DNA of 64,000 bases from Pseudomonadota bacterium. Lineage in GTDB: Bacteria > Pseudomonadota > Alphaproteobacteria > Rhodospirillales > Magnetospirillaceae. The first letter of the stretch is position 1, and each line of letters opens with the position of its first letter. The notes below the pieces were generated by a model. It saw only the letters and a program-made list of their open reading frames with translations. It was not told the DNA's origin and made no database searches. Shown here piece by piece: positions 32,938 through 41,949 of this stretch. Location: positions 1 through 64,000 of the forward strand of contig JAJXUO010000007.1 in NCBI GenBank assembly GCA_021782815.1. The letters are read 5' to 3'. A program made the translations under genes and the position numbers.

Positions 32938-33791
32938 TCCGTCCCACCCTGTTCTGCTTCGGCCTGGGCTATTGCGCCCGCCGCCTGGCCCGCCGCCTGG
33001 CGGCGCAAGGCTGGGAGGTGGGCGGCACCCTGCGGGCGCCGGACGCGGCCCCCGACCCCGACGGCTTCGCGCCGCTGCCCTTCGGCCCCGGCCGGCCCCT
33101 GCCGGCGGGGGCGCTCGACCGGGCCACCCATCTCCTGATCTCGATCCCCCCCGGCCCGGCGGATATGGCCGATCCGGTGCTGGATCACTGCCGGGCCGCC
33201 CTGGAGGCGGCGCCCTGCCTGCAATGGATCGGCTATCTCTCCACCACCGGCGTCTATGGCGATCATCAGGGCGGCCTGGTGGATGAAACCACGCCGCCCG
33301 CCCCCACCTCGGCCCGCGCCGCGCGGCGGGTGATGGCGGAACGGGCCTGGCTCGATCTGGGCCGCGCCCTGGCGGTGCCGACACAGGTCTTCCGCCTGGC
33401 CGGCATCTATGGCCCCGGCCGCAGCGCGCTCGACGATCTGCGCCGGGGCACGGCGCGGCGCATCGTCAAACCCGGCCAGATATTCAGCCGCATCCATGTG
33501 GAGGATGTGGCCACGGTCCTGGAGGCCTCCATGGCCCGGCCGCGCGCCGGAGCCGTCTACAATGTCTGCGACGACGAGGCCGCGCCCCCCCAGGACGTGG
33601 TGGCCTTCGGCGCCGCCCTGCTGAACCTGCCGCCACCGCCCGAGATTCCCTTCGAGCAGGCGGCGCTGTCCGAAATGGCCCAAAGCTTCTGGACCGACAA
33701 CAAGCGGGTGGACAACAGCCTTCTGCATAAGGAACTGGGGGTACGCCTGGCCTATCCCAGCTACCGCGAGGGGCTGGCCGCCTGCGCATGA
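32934..33791 (+). CDS. NAD(P)-binding epimerase-family protein (YeeZ-like)
   Basis: A 285-residue short-chain dehydrogenase/epimerase-like protein. An N-terminal nucleotide-binding motif, CFGLGYCARRLAR (about residues 8-20), replaces the usual GxxGxxG with GLGYCA. YLSTTGVYGD, FRLAGIYGPGRS and IHVEDVA follow as in YeeZ/SDR-like proteins. The catalytic Tyr-x3-Lys is not evident, so it may be a non-enzymatic or different oxidoreductase. It overlaps its neighbours at both ends by 4 bp in one transcription unit. No precise function can be given. Confidence 0.83.
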   Translation: MIRPTLFCFGLGYCARRLARRLAAQGWEVGGTLRAPDAAPDPDGFAPLPFGPGRPLPAGALDRATHLLISIPPGPADMADPVLDHCRAALEAAPCLQWIGYLSTTGVYGDHQGGLVDETTPPAPTSARAARRVMAERAWLDLGRALAVPTQVFRLAGIYGPGRSALDDLRRGTARRIVKPGQIFSRIHVEDVATVLEASMARPRAGAVYNVCDDEAAPPQDVVAFGAALLNLPPPPEIPFEQAALSEMAQSFWTDNKRVDNSLLHKELGVRLAYPSYREGLAACA

Positions 33792-36559
33792 CCCCCGCCG
33801 CCCCCCGCCTGCTTCTGCCCGACGCCCCCGTCCTGATCGCCACGCCCCAGGGCGCGCTGTGGCTGACCCCCGACGGCGAGATCGAAAGCCTGGCCCCCGC
33901 CGCCGCCCTGGCCCGCGCCCGCGCCGAACCGCCGCTGGTGTGCCACCGCCCGGCGGTGGCGGCCCGCCTCAAGGGCGAACCGTTTCCCGCCTACGATCTC
34001 CTGGAGCTGTTCGCCTTCGTCCGTCCGGCCCGTTTCGCGGTGCCGACGCCGCGCGGCCTGGCCGAATCCTTGGGCCTGCCCGCCCCCGCCGATCACGAGG
34101 ACGAGGCGCTGCTGCTGCCCCGCGCCGCCGCCCTGCTGCTGACCCGGCTGATGGAACGGGTGCCGCGCTGGAAGGCCGACCGCCAGGGCGAGATCAAAGG
34201 CCTGGCCTGGACCATGGCCCGCGGCGGCTGGCCCTGGGGCCCGGCGGTGCTGGCCGCCCTCGGCGCCGAACGGGACCAGGGCCGCGGCGCCGCCGCCCTC
34301 AAGGTGTGGGACCGCCTGGGGGAATGGAGCGAGCACGCCCCCGAGCCGCCGCCCGGCACCCAGCCTGTCGATCCGGCCGAGGCCCGGGCCCGGCTGGCCC
34401 AGATCCTGGGCGAAGCCGCCGAACAGCGCCCCAGCCAGGCCGATTACGCCTCGGCCGCCGCCCTGGCCTTCGCCCCGCGCCAGGCCGTGGGCGAGCCGCA
34501 TCTGGTGCTGGCCGAGGCCGGCACCGGCACCGGCAAAACCCTGGGCTATATCGCCCCGGCCAGCCTGTGGGCGGAAAAGAACCAGGGGCCGGTGTGGATC
34601 AGCACCTATACCCGCAACCTGCAACGCCAGCTGGACGGCGAGCTGACAAGGCTTTATCCCGATCCCGACATCAAGGGCCGCAAGGTGGTGATCCGCAAGG
34701 GCCGGGAAAACTATCTCTGCCTGCTCAATCTGGAAGAGGCGGTGTCGCGGCTGCTGCCGCGCGGCGGCGAGGGCGCCCGCCCCGGCGAGGCGGTGGCCCT
34801 GGGCCTGATGGCGCGCTGGACCGGCGCCAGCCGCGACGGCGACATGGTGGGCGGCGATCTGCCGGGCTGGCTGACCGATCTCCTGGGCCGCCCGCGCACC
34901 CTGGGCCTGGCCGACCGCCGCGGCGAATGCGTCTATTCCGCCTGCCCGCATTACCGCAAATGCTTTATCGAGCGGGCGGTGCGCAAGGCGCGCCGCGCCG
35001 ATATCGTGGTGGCCAACCACGCCCTGGTGATGATGCAGGCCGCCTTCGGCGGGCTGGACCAGGACAGCCTGCCCACCCGTTACGTGTTCGACGAGGGCCA
35101 TCACGTTTTCGATGCCGCCGACAATGCCTTTTCCGCCGCCCTCACCGGGCTGGAAGGGGCCGAACTGCGGCGCTGGCTGCTGGGCGCCGAGGCCGAGGGG
35201 CCGCGCAGCCGCGCCCGCGGCCTGAAACGCCGCTGCGAGGATCTGGTGGGGCACAGCCCCGCCGCCGCCGAGGCCCTGGACGAGGCCTTACGCGCCGCCC
35301 GCGCCCTGCCGGCGCCGGCCTGGCACCAGCGCCTGAACGACGGCGTGCCGCAAGGCCCCTGCGAACGGTTGCTGGCCCTGGTGCGCCAGCAGGTGCGGGC
35401 CCGCAGCCCCGGCGGCGGCGACAGTCCCTACAGCCAGGAATGCGACCCCCGCCCCCCGCTGCCCGGCCTGACCGAGGCGGCCCTGGAGCTGGATGTGGCC
35501 CTGGATCGTCTGGCCCGCCCCTTGCGGGTGCTGGTGCGCACCCTGGGCGAACTGCTGGCCGACGATTCCGCCGAACTGGACAGCGCCACCCGCCAGCGCA
35601 TCGAGGCCATCGCCGCCGGCATCGACCGGCGCGCCCTGGGCCCCCTGGCCGCCTGGCGCGACATGTTGGGCGCCCTGGAGGACGGCCCCTCCGACGATTT
35701 CCTCGACTGGTTCGCCCTGGAACGCATCGACGGCCGCGACGTCGATGTCGGGCTGCACCGCCATTGGATCGATCCGTCGCGTCCCTTCGCCAAATATGTG
35801 GCGGAACCGGCGCACGGCCTGCTCATCACCTCGGCCACCTTACGCGACGGCTCGGGCGATCTCGAAGCCGACTGGCAGAGCGCCGAAGCGCGCACCGGCG
35901 CCCTGCATCTGCCGGCGCCGCCGGTGCGGGCCGCCGTGCCCTCGCCCTTCGATTACGCCGCCAGCACCCGCGTGCTCATCGTCACCGATGTGCGCAAGGA
36001 CGACATGGCCCAGGTGGCCGCCGCCTACCGCGAACTGTTCCTGGCGGCGGGCGGCGGCGCCCTGGGGCTGTTCACCGCCGTCAGCCGCCTGAAGGCCGTG
36101 CATCAGCGCATCGCCGCCCCGCTGGACCGGGCCGGCCTCGATCTTTTGGCCCAGCATGTGGACGGCATGGACACCTCCACCCTCATCGACATCTTCCGCG
36201 CCGAGGAGGACGCCTGCCTGCTGGGCACCGACGCCGTGCGCGACGGTGTGGACGTGCCCGGCCGCTCGCTGCGGCTGATCGTCTTCGACCGGATGCCCTG
36301 GCCCCGCCCCGATCTTCTGCACAAGGCGCGGCGGGCCCGTTTCGGCGGCAAGGCCTACGACGACATGATCACCCGCCTGCGCCTGAAGCAGGCCTTCGGG
36401 CGCCTGGTGCGCCGGGCCGGCGATCGTGGCCTGTTCGTGCTGCTCGATCCCCTGATGCCCTCGCGCCTCCGCGGCGCCTTTCCCCCCGGCGTCACCCCGG
36501 AACGGCTGGGCCTGGCCGAGGCGGTGCGCCGTTGCCGGGAGTTTCTCCATCCGGGGTGA
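33788..36559 (+). CDS. DinG/XPD-like ATP-dependent DNA helicase
   Basis: A 923-residue superfamily 2 helicase. Walker A AEAGTGTGKT is at about residues 239-248. Four cysteines form a likely iron-sulfur cluster region (YLCLLN, then GECVYSACPHYRKC). The DEAH-type box is DEGHH, and motif VI is near the C-terminus (KQAFGRLVRR). The N-terminal 230 residues are specific to the alphaproteobacterial form and contain no exonuclease motif I can identify. The family unwinds DNA with 5' tails, including R-loops and damaged sites. It overlaps the upstream epimerase gene by 4 bp. The stop codon starts the repeat cluster D. Confidence 0.9.
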   Translation: MTPAAPRLLLPDAPVLIATPQGALWLTPDGEIESLAPAAALARARAEPPLVCHRPAVAARLKGEPFPAYDLLELFAFVRPARFAVPTPRGLAESLGLPAPADHEDEALLLPRAAALLLTRLMERVPRWKADRQGEIKGLAWTMARGGWPWGPAVLAALGAERDQGRGAAALKVWDRLGEWSEHAPEPPPGTQPVDPAEARARLAQILGEAAEQRPSQADYASAAALAFAPRQAVGEPHLVLAEAGTGTGKTLGYIAPASLWAEKNQGPVWISTYTRNLQRQLDGELTRLYPDPDIKGRKVVIRKGRENYLCLLNLEEAVSRLLPRGGEGARPGEAVALGLMARWTGASRDGDMVGGDLPGWLTDLLGRPRTLGLADRRGECVYSACPHYRKCFIERAVRKARRADIVVANHALVMMQAAFGGLDQDSLPTRYVFDEGHHVFDAADNAFSAALTGLEGAELRRWLLGAEAEGPRSRARGLKRRCEDLVGHSPAAAEALDEALRAARALPAPAWHQRLNDGVPQGPCERLLALVRQQVRARSPGGGDSPYSQECDPRPPLPGLTEAALELDVALDRLARPLRVLVRTLGELLADDSAELDSATRQRIEAIAAGIDRRALGPLAAWRDMLGALEDGPSDDFLDWFALERIDGRDVDVGLHRHWIDPSRPFAKYVAEPAHGLLITSATLRDGSGDLEADWQSAEARTGALHLPAPPVRAAVPSPFDYAASTRVLIVTDVRKDDMAQVAAAYRELFLAAGGGALGLFTAVSRLKAVHQRIAAPLDRAGLDLLAQHVDGMDTSTLIDIFRAEEDACLLGTDAVRDGVDVPGRSLRLIVFDRMPWPRPDLLHKARRARFGGKAYDDMITRLRLKQAFGRLVRRAGDRGLFVLLDPLMPSRLRGAFPPGVTPERLGLAEAVRRCREFLHPG

Positions 36560-36631
36560 GCGCCCGCGCAACCGTTTGCGCGAAAGCCAAGCTGGCGGCC
36601 GGCCCGCGCCCGGCGATTGAGTGGACATATG
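36558..36631 (+). repeat. Structured intergenic repeat, copy D1
   Basis: A 74-bp unit overlapping the helicase stop. Hairpin 1 pairs GCGCAA (36566-36571) with TTGCGC (36576-36581) around CCGT. GAAAGCCAAG, a degenerate core hairpin, GCCCGGCGATTGAG and TGGACATATG follow. It matches D2 at 69 of 74 positions; all five differences are in the core hairpin. Confidence 0.8.
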
Positions 36632-36660
36632 GAACCGGCGCAGCCGGTGACTGGCGCATT

Positions 36661-36734
36661 GAGCGCCCGCGCAACCGTTTGCGCGAAAGCCAAGCTGGCG
36701 GAACACCTGCGCCCGGCGATTGAGTGGACATATG
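36661..36734 (+). repeat. Structured intergenic repeat, copy D2
   Basis: Direct repeat of D1 after a 29-bp spacer, with an identical hairpin 1 and flanks. The core hairpin has a GAA loop and two mismatched pairs. A separate hairpin CAATCGG/CCGATTG (36745-36764) with a 6-base loop follows. Confidence 0.8.
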
Positions 36735-36819
36735 AAAACCAAGACAATCGGCGTCGCCCGATTGCCCTGGGGCAGGGTGATCGCATATGGAGGCCGCTTT
36801 ATGCGGCTGACTAGCCCGT

Positions 36820-36911
36820 TGAGGGCGCCGGAGCGTTGCCGGAGCGGTAACGCGGAGGCATAAGCGAGGACAGCCAAGCTGGCGGAACGCCAGCGCCCGG
36901 CGCTTGAGGGA
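36820..36911 (+). repeat. Structured intergenic repeat, copy D3
   Basis: A diverged third copy. Hairpin 1 is GCGTT/AACGC (36833-36853). CAGCCAAG follows, then a perfect core hairpin GCTGGCG-GAA-CGCCAGC (36878-36894) and GCCCGGCGCTTGAGGGA. It is followed by CAGGGTGA/TCACCCTG (36924-36951). No gene is seen in 36560-37033; the rest of the stretch is mosaic repeat sequence and the trpS leader. Confidence 0.75.
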
Positions 36912-37033
36912 CAATAAAGACGCCAGGGTGAGCGCAAATGCGATCACCCTGTGCCCTGGGGTGAGCACGCTTGACCACTCCCCTGGTTTGGAGTACCTCC
37001 CAGCCGTTCCATCCGCTTAGGAGACAGACGTTC

Positions 37034-38029
37034 ATGAACCGCATTTTCTCTGGCGTTCAGCCCACCGGCAACCTGCATCTCGGCAACTATCTCGGGGCCG
37101 TGCGCAACTGGGTGCGGCTGCAGGACCAGTATGAATGCGTGTTTTGCCTGGTGGACATGCACGCCATCACCCTGTGGCAGGATCCGGCCGCGCTCCGCGC
37201 CCACACCCGCGAGGTGGCGGCGGCCATGCTGGCCGCCGGGGTCGATGCCGAGAAGCATATCCTGTTCCATCAGAGCGCCAACCCCAACCATGCCGAACTG
37301 GCCTGGATCTTCAACTGCGTCGCCCGCATCGGCTGGCTGAACCGTATGACCCAGTTCAAGGACAAGGCCGGCAAGAACCGCGAGAACGCCTCGGTGGGGC
37401 TTTACGCCTATCCCAACCTGATGAGCGCCGACATCCTGGTCTACAAGGCCACCCATGTGCCGGTGGGCGAGGATCAGAAGCAGCATCTGGAGCTGGCCCG
37501 CGACACCGCCCAGAAGTTCAACAACGATTACGGCGTGGAGTTCTTCCCCCAGCCGGAACCGCTGATCCTGGGGGCGGGCACCCGCATCATGTCGCTGCGC
37601 GACGGCGCCAAGAAGATGAGCAAGTCGGACGAGTCCGATTATTCGCGCATCAACATGACCGACGACGCCGACACCATCGCCCTGAAGTTCCGCAAGGCCA
37701 AGACCGACCCCGAGGCCCTGCCCGAGACCGAGGCCGGTCTTGAGGGCCGCCCCGAGGCCGCCAACCTCCTGGGCATCTGGGCCGCCCTGTCGGATTGCGG
37801 CCGCGCCGAGGCGGTGGCCCGTTTCGCCGGCCGCGCCTTCTCGGACTTCAAGAAGGAGCTGACCGATCTGGCCGTGACCGTGCTGGCCCCCATCAACGGC
37901 GAAATGAAACGCTACCTGGCCGATCCGGCCCAGATCGACGCCATCCTGATGCGGGGCGCCGGCCGCGCCCACGCCCTGTCGGCCCCCATCATGGACGAGG
38001 TCAAGGACATCGTCGGGTTCCTGAAATAA
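37034..38029 (+). CDS. trpS: Tryptophanyl-tRNA synthetase
   Basis: A 331-residue class I synthetase charging tRNA-Trp. The HIGH-like motif is [10 protein letters not shown] (about residues 10-19) and the KMSKS motif is KKMSKSDES (about 194-202). The length matches bacterial TrpS. The ATG at 37034 has AGGAG ten bases upstream. It is preceded by the D repeat cluster and followed by a hairpin without a T-run. Confidence 0.97.
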   Translation: MNRIFSGVQPTGNLHLGNYLGAVRNWVRLQDQYECVFCLVDMHAITLWQDPAALRAHTREVAAAMLAAGVDAEKHILFHQSANPNHAELAWIFNCVARIGWLNRMTQFKDKAGKNRENASVGLYAYPNLMSADILVYKATHVPVGEDQKQHLELARDTAQKFNNDYGVEFFPQPEPLILGAGTRIMSLRDGAKKMSKSDESDYSRINMTDDADTIALKFRKAKTDPEALPETEAGLEGRPEAANLLGIWAALSDCGRAEAVARFAGRAFSDFKKELTDLAVTVLAPINGEMKRYLADPAQIDAILMRGAGRAHALSAPIMDEVKDIVGFLK

Positions 38030-38038
38030 TCCATCCGT

Positions 38039-38069
38039 TCCCGGCGGATCGCCGTTTGCGCCGCCGGGA
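38039..38069 (+). terminator. Hairpin after trpS
   Basis: TCCCGGCGG (38039-38047) pairs with CCGCCGGGA (38061-38069) around a 13-base loop, 10 bp after the trpS stop. No T-run follows, so it is only a candidate transcript-end structure. Confidence 0.45.
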
Positions 38070-38111
38070 GCTTGACGCATACTGAACCGGTCCGATCCGG
38101 GGAATCCGCGC

Positions 38112-39074
38112 ATGGCAGAGGAGTTTGCATCCGACCCGGCCCAGCCGTCCACGCCCGCGGGCGCGGACGAGGGCGGGGCTTTTCTGTCCTCGCCCGGCCT
38201 CATGCGCCCGCTGTCGCGGCTGGCCGCCCTCGGCGTGCTGCTGGCGCTGCTGCTCTACTATCCGGTGGGGGCGTGGCGGGCCGACGTCATCGACGACGAC
38301 CTCGCCTTCACCGCCGCCGCCCAGCCGGCGCAAAGCCGCGCCCTGGCGGTGGCCGCCGCCCTGCTGCACCGCGAGGTGGACCAGCACGGCTGGATCCCCA
38401 GCCAACCCTTCTTCATGCCCTCGGCGCTGTTGAGCGCCATGCCCAACTACCAGCTGGGCATGGCCGCCGCCATCGCCCGCTTCACCACCGCCTTCCACGA
38501 CCATGCCGCCGCCTTCGGCGGCGCCGACGCCGATCTCACCCGCGCCGTGGCCCTGATCCATTACCCCCCCGATCTGTGGATGATCGATCCCGCCGCGCCC
38601 TGGGGCACCGTGCCCTCCAGCGACAAGCAGTTCCGCAACGCCGCCTGGGAGCTGGAAGCCTACAACCGCAGCCTGGCCACCGGCGCCACCCGCTACGGGC
38701 GCGGCCCCGAGACCTTGCGCGCCCTGGTGCGCAGCATCGCCTGGGAACTGGACAGCGCCGCCGCCCTGCTGGACGAGGGCGGCCAGGGCCACCCCGCCCG
38801 CGCCTTCTGGCAGGCCAAGGGCCGGGCCTATGCCGATTATCTGCTGCTCGTCTCCTTAGGCCGGGATTACGACGCCCTGCTGCGCCAGCGCGGCCTTGAG
38901 GGGCGCTGGCGCGACATGACCGCCAGCCTGGCCGCCGCCGCCCGCCTGCACCCCCTTCTGGTGCTGAGCGGCAGCGAGGACGGCCTGCTGCTGCCCAATC
39001 ATCCGGCCGCCCTGGGCTTCCATCTGCTGCGGGCGGAAAGCCGCCTGGGCGATCTGGCCGGAGCCCTGTCGTGA
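38112..39074 (+). CDS. DUF2333-family membrane-anchored protein
   Basis: A 320-residue protein with an acidic, Pro/Ala-rich N-terminus, one transmembrane segment (about residues 38-57) and a large, helix-rich domain (60-320). FMPSALLSAMPNYQLG and AWELEAYNRSLATG fit DUF2333 (PF10095), a family without known function. The orientation of the anchor suggests that the large domain is periplasmic. The gene overlaps the next by 4 bp (GTGA), so it is translationally coupled to the TIGR02186 protein. The ATG at 38112 lacks a strong ribosome-binding site. Confidence 0.8.
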   Translation: MAEEFASDPAQPSTPAGADEGGAFLSSPGLMRPLSRLAALGVLLALLLYYPVGAWRADVIDDDLAFTAAAQPAQSRALAVAAALLHREVDQHGWIPSQPFFMPSALLSAMPNYQLGMAAAIARFTTAFHDHAAAFGGADADLTRAVALIHYPPDLWMIDPAAPWGTVPSSDKQFRNAAWELEAYNRSLATGATRYGRGPETLRALVRSIAWELDSAAALLDEGGQGHPARAFWQAKGRAYADYLLLVSLGRDYDALLRQRGLEGRWRDMTASLAAAARLHPLLVLSGSEDGLLLPNHPAALGFHLLRAESRLGDLAGALS

Positions 39075-39820
39075 GGGGCGCCCGGCGGCTGCTCGCCCTG
39101 CTGGGCGTGGGGCTGAGTTTAAGCCTGGCCCCGGCCGGCGCCGCCGAACCGCTGGTGGCCGATCTGTCCAACCATCTGGTGGCCATCACCACCGGATTCT
39201 CCGGCGCCTCGGTGCTGCTGTTCGGCGCCGTGGACGGCCCGGGCGACGTGGTGGTGGTGGTGCGCGGCCCGCCCACGCCGCAGCTGCTCCGCCGCAAGGA
39301 AGCGGTGATGGGGATCTGGATCAACCGCGATCATGCCGAAATCGACGACGCTCCGGTGTTCTATCACGTGGCTTCGACCCGGCCCCTGTCCGAGATCGCC
39401 GGCCCCGCCTTGCTGGACCGCCAGCAGATCGGCCTCGACCATCTGCATTTTTCCGTGCGCGGCGGCGATCACGGCCCCGGCGACGCCGCCTGGCGCGCCG
39501 CCCTGCTGCGCCTGCAGCGCCAGACCGGCCTTTACGGCGACCAGACCGGCCGGATCAGCATGATGGGCCAGGAATTGTTCCGCACCCAGCTCGACCTGCC
39601 CGTCAATATTCCCACCGGCAGCTATCAGGTGGAGGTGTATCTGTTCCGCCATGGTGATATTGTCAGCGCCCAGACCACGCCGTTGATCATCGGCAAGATC
39701 GGCGTTGGGGCGACGGTGTACGACTTCGCCAACCGCCATGCCCTGTTGTACGGCCTGCTGGCGGTGCTGCTGGCCGTTGCCGCCGGGTGGCTGGCCGCCG
39801 TGGCCTTCAAGAAAGCGTAA
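39071..39820 (+). CDS. Alph_Pro_TM/TIGR02186-family membrane protein
   Basis: A 249-residue protein with a signal-anchor/signal peptide (about residues 1-25), a beta-rich periplasmic domain (about 28-215) and one C-terminal transmembrane helix (about 225-247) ending in Lys-Lys. LSNHLVAITTGFSGASVLLFGA and VVVVRGP are the family signature (PF09608, found in alphaproteobacteria). The function is unknown; elsewhere the family occurs next to TauE/SafE-like exporters, which are not adjacent here. The GTG start overlaps the DUF2333 stop. A universal stress protein gene follows 11 bp later with a strong GGAGG. Confidence 0.86.
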   Translation: MRGARRLLALLGVGLSLSLAPAGAAEPLVADLSNHLVAITTGFSGASVLLFGAVDGPGDVVVVVRGPPTPQLLRRKEAVMGIWINRDHAEIDDAPVFYHVASTRPLSEIAGPALLDRQQIGLDHLHFSVRGGDHGPGDAAWRAALLRLQRQTGLYGDQTGRISMMGQELFRTQLDLPVNIPTGSYQVEVYLFRHGDIVSAQTTPLIIGKIGVGATVYDFANRHALLYGLLAVLLAVAAGWLAAVAFKKA

Positions 39821-39831
39821 GGAGGCGTCGG

Positions 39832-40323
39832 ATGCAGGATCGCCGCAAACCCCCCGCCAAGACCAACCGCACCTTCCTGGTGGTGGTGGACAATACCGAG
39901 GAAATGCGCGCCGCCCTGCGCTACGCCTGCCGCCGCGCCCGCAGCACCGGCGGCCGGGTGGCGCTCTTGCGGGTGGTGGAGCCCAGCGAGATGCAGCATT
40001 ACGCCGCCATCGGCGATCTGATCCGCGACGAGGCCCGCGCCGCCGCCGAAGCCCTTTTGGAAAGGCTGGCGGCCGAGGTCAACGAAACCTCGGGCGAAAT
40101 GTCGGCCCTTTATGTGCGCGAAGGCCTGGCCCGCGACGAACTGCTGGGCCTGATCAACGAGGAACCCTCCATCTCCATCCTGGTGCTGGCCGCCGGCACC
40201 GGCAAGGAGGGACCGGGGCCGCTGGTTTCGGCGCTGACCGGAAAATACGTCAATAAACTGCGGGTGCCCGTCACCATCGTTCCCGGAACCTTGAGCGACG
40301 CCGAAATCGACGCCCTGACCTGA
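39832..40323 (+). CDS. Universal stress protein (UspA family)
   Basis: A 163-residue cytoplasmic protein with the Usp fold. The N-terminal strand is FLVVVDNTEEMRAAL, with helices around LRYACRRARS, and the C-terminal part is LVLAAGTGKEGPGPLVSALTGKY followed by VPVTIVPG. The glycine-rich GTGKEGPGPLVS segment is in the place of the ATP-binding G-x2-G-x9-G-S/T motif, so nucleotide binding is possible. The GGAGG site at 39821 and the ATG at 39832 define the start. It is expressed with DUF2333 and TIGR02186 upstream and the TonB-like gene downstream, whose ATG abuts its stop. Confidence 0.88.
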   Translation: MQDRRKPPAKTNRTFLVVVDNTEEMRAALRYACRRARSTGGRVALLRVVEPSEMQHYAAIGDLIRDEARAAAEALLERLAAEVNETSGEMSALYVREGLARDELLGLINEEPSISILVLAAGTGKEGPGPLVSALTGKYVNKLRVPVTIVPGTLSDAEIDALT

Positions 40324-41193
40324 ATGCCCCTGGCCTCCCCCTCCTCCGAACATTACGTTCCCCCGCCCCGTCGCCGCCCCGTTCTCGTGATGGTGGCGGT
40401 GGCGTTATCGTTGCTGCTGCACGCCCTGTTCCTGGCCTCGACCTATCCCTGGACGCCGCCGCCGCGCCCGCCCATGGCGGTTGCGGTCAGCGTGGCCGAA
40501 GTGCCTCCGGCGCCGGCGCCCAAGCCGCGCCCCAAGTCCGAGCCCAAACCCAAACCCCCTCCAGCGCCGCCGAAGCAGACGCCGCCCAAGCCCCGCCCGC
40601 CGCACGACATCAAGCCGTCGGACGCCAAGCCGGAACAGCGCAAGCCGGTGCCCCCCAAGCCCCGGGCCCCCCGCGCCAAGGCCCCCAAAGCATCGGCGAC
40701 GGCGGCGCACACGGAAACGCTGGATATGAAACTGGGGCCGAACAAGGCGGTTCCGGAAGGCACCCCCCATCTCGACCGCCCCTCCCTCAAACGCGACAAA
40801 GTCAGCGGCGATCTGTCCAGCGAGGACCGCAGCTTCAGCCACGACTCGAATGATCCGACGGGCCGGAGCATCGCCTCCTTCATTCTGGCCCGGATTTCAG
40901 AACTCTGGACCCCGCCGCCACAGCTGCGGGGTCACGGCGTGCATTTCCACCTGAGACTCGACGTGCGCCCCGACGGCACGTTCGGCGCGCTTTACGGCAT
41001 CTCCCAGCCCTGGAACCCCCTGGCCGCCATTCCTCAGCTCGCCACCCTCCCCGAAGGCGACCCGGCGCGCAACGCCCTGATCACCTTTTACCGGACCCTG
41101 CGCGACATCCAGCCCTTGCACCTGCCGCCCGATCTGGAACCGCGGAAAACCACCACCGTCACCATCACCGTGCTGATGGACGACATGCCGTAA
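40324..41193 (+). CDS. TonB-like energy-transducer protein (Pro/Lys-rich)
   Basis: A 289-residue protein. A short cytoplasmic tail and one transmembrane helix (about residues 20-38) are followed by a Pro/Lys-rich spacer (about 45-125) that would cross the periplasm, and then by a folded C-terminal domain (about 180-289). The C-domain resembles the TonB/TolA fold only in general character (FHLRLDVRPDGTFGALYG, VTITVLM). No exbB/exbD or tolQ/R is adjacent, so its motor is elsewhere or absent. The ATG directly follows the Usp stop. The substrate receptor is unknown. Confidence 0.75.
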   Translation: MPLASPSSEHYVPPPRRRPVLVMVAVALSLLLHALFLASTYPWTPPPRPPMAVAVSVAEVPPAPAPKPRPKSEPKPKPPPAPPKQTPPKPRPPHDIKPSDAKPEQRKPVPPKPRAPRAKAPKASATAAHTETLDMKLGPNKAVPEGTPHLDRPSLKRDKVSGDLSSEDRSFSHDSNDPTGRSIASFILARISELWTPPPQLRGHGVHFHLRLDVRPDGTFGALYGISQPWNPLAAIPQLATLPEGDPARNALITFYRTLRDIQPLHLPPDLEPRKTTTVTITVLMDDMP

Positions 41194-41338
41194 CACGCTG
41201 ATAAAACATAAAAATAGACTAAAGTTGCCCGGAAGTACCCGACTAAAAGACTTGACGGAGCCCCCGACATCCCCCATCTGTCCGGTGAATGCCCTCCCTC
41301 CGGCCCGCAAAAGACCGGATTGTCAAGGACCCGGATCC

Positions 41339-41884
41339 ATGTTCATCCAGACCGAACCCACCCCCAATCCCAATACCCTGAAATTTCTGCCCGGGCGCGA
41401 TGTTCTCGGCAGCACCACGGCGTCGTTCTCGGATGCGGCCATGGCGCAATCCTCGCCCCTGGCCAGCCGCCTGTTCGCCCTGGGCGGCGTCACCGGCGTG
41501 TTTCTCGGCAGCGATTTCATTTCGGTCACCAAAAGCGAAGGCGTGGACTGGCCGGTGCTGAAGCCCGCCGTGCTGGGCGCCGTCATGGACCATTACACCT
41601 CGGGCGAGGCCCTGATCTCGGAAACCGCGCCCGCCGCCGCCGTGGGCGAGGACAGCCCCATCGTGGTGCAGATCAAGGAGCTTCTGGACACCCGCGTGCG
41701 TCCGGCCGTGGCCAATGACGGCGGCGACATCATCTTCCGCGCCTTCGAGGACGGGGTGGTTTATCTGCACATGCAAGGGGCCTGCTCGGGCTGCCCCAGC
41801 TCCACCGCCACCTTGAAGCACGGCATCGAAAATATGCTGCGCTACTATGTTCCCGAGGTTCAGGCCGTCGAGGCCGTGGACTAA
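41339..41884 (+). CDS. Nfu-type iron-sulfur scaffold protein
   Basis: A 181-residue protein with an N-terminal Nfu domain (MFIQTEPTPNPNTLKFLPG, about residues 1-90) and a C-terminal NifU-like domain (about 105-180) whose CSGCP motif holds the C-x2-C iron-sulfur ligands. It assembles or carries 4Fe-4S clusters to target proteins. The start MFIQTEPTPN is the family start. The leader 41194-41338 has only weak promoter-like sequence (TTGACGG). A terminator-like hairpin follows the stop. Confidence 0.94.
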   Translation: MFIQTEPTPNPNTLKFLPGRDVLGSTTASFSDAAMAQSSPLASRLFALGGVTGVFLGSDFISVTKSEGVDWPVLKPAVLGAVMDHYTSGEALISETAPAAAVGEDSPIVVQIKELLDTRVRPAVANDGGDIIFRAFEDGVVYLHMQGACSGCPSSTATLKHGIENMLRYYVPEVQAVEAVD

Positions 41885-41910
41885 GTTACATTTAGAAACA
41901 ATGTGTTACC

Positions 41911-41947
41911 GCGCAGTGTGACAAAAAAGGTTGCACTGCGCATTTTC
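41911..41947 (+). terminator. Rho-independent-type terminator after Nfu gene
   Basis: GCGCAGTG (41911-41918) pairs with CACTGCGC (41934-41941) around a 15-base A-rich loop. ATTTTCTT follows. It lies 27 bp after the Nfu stop. Confidence 0.6.
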
Positions 41948-41949
41948 TT

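Noticed and set aside
36558-36734. D1/D2 with a 29-bp spacer as a CRISPR array
   Set aside because: Only two 74-bp repeats, no cas genes, and the repeats are hairpin elements present elsewhere singly.
36735-37033. T-box or attenuator controlling trpS
   Set aside because: No T-box motif or leader peptide with Trp codons was found; the region is repeat mosaic.
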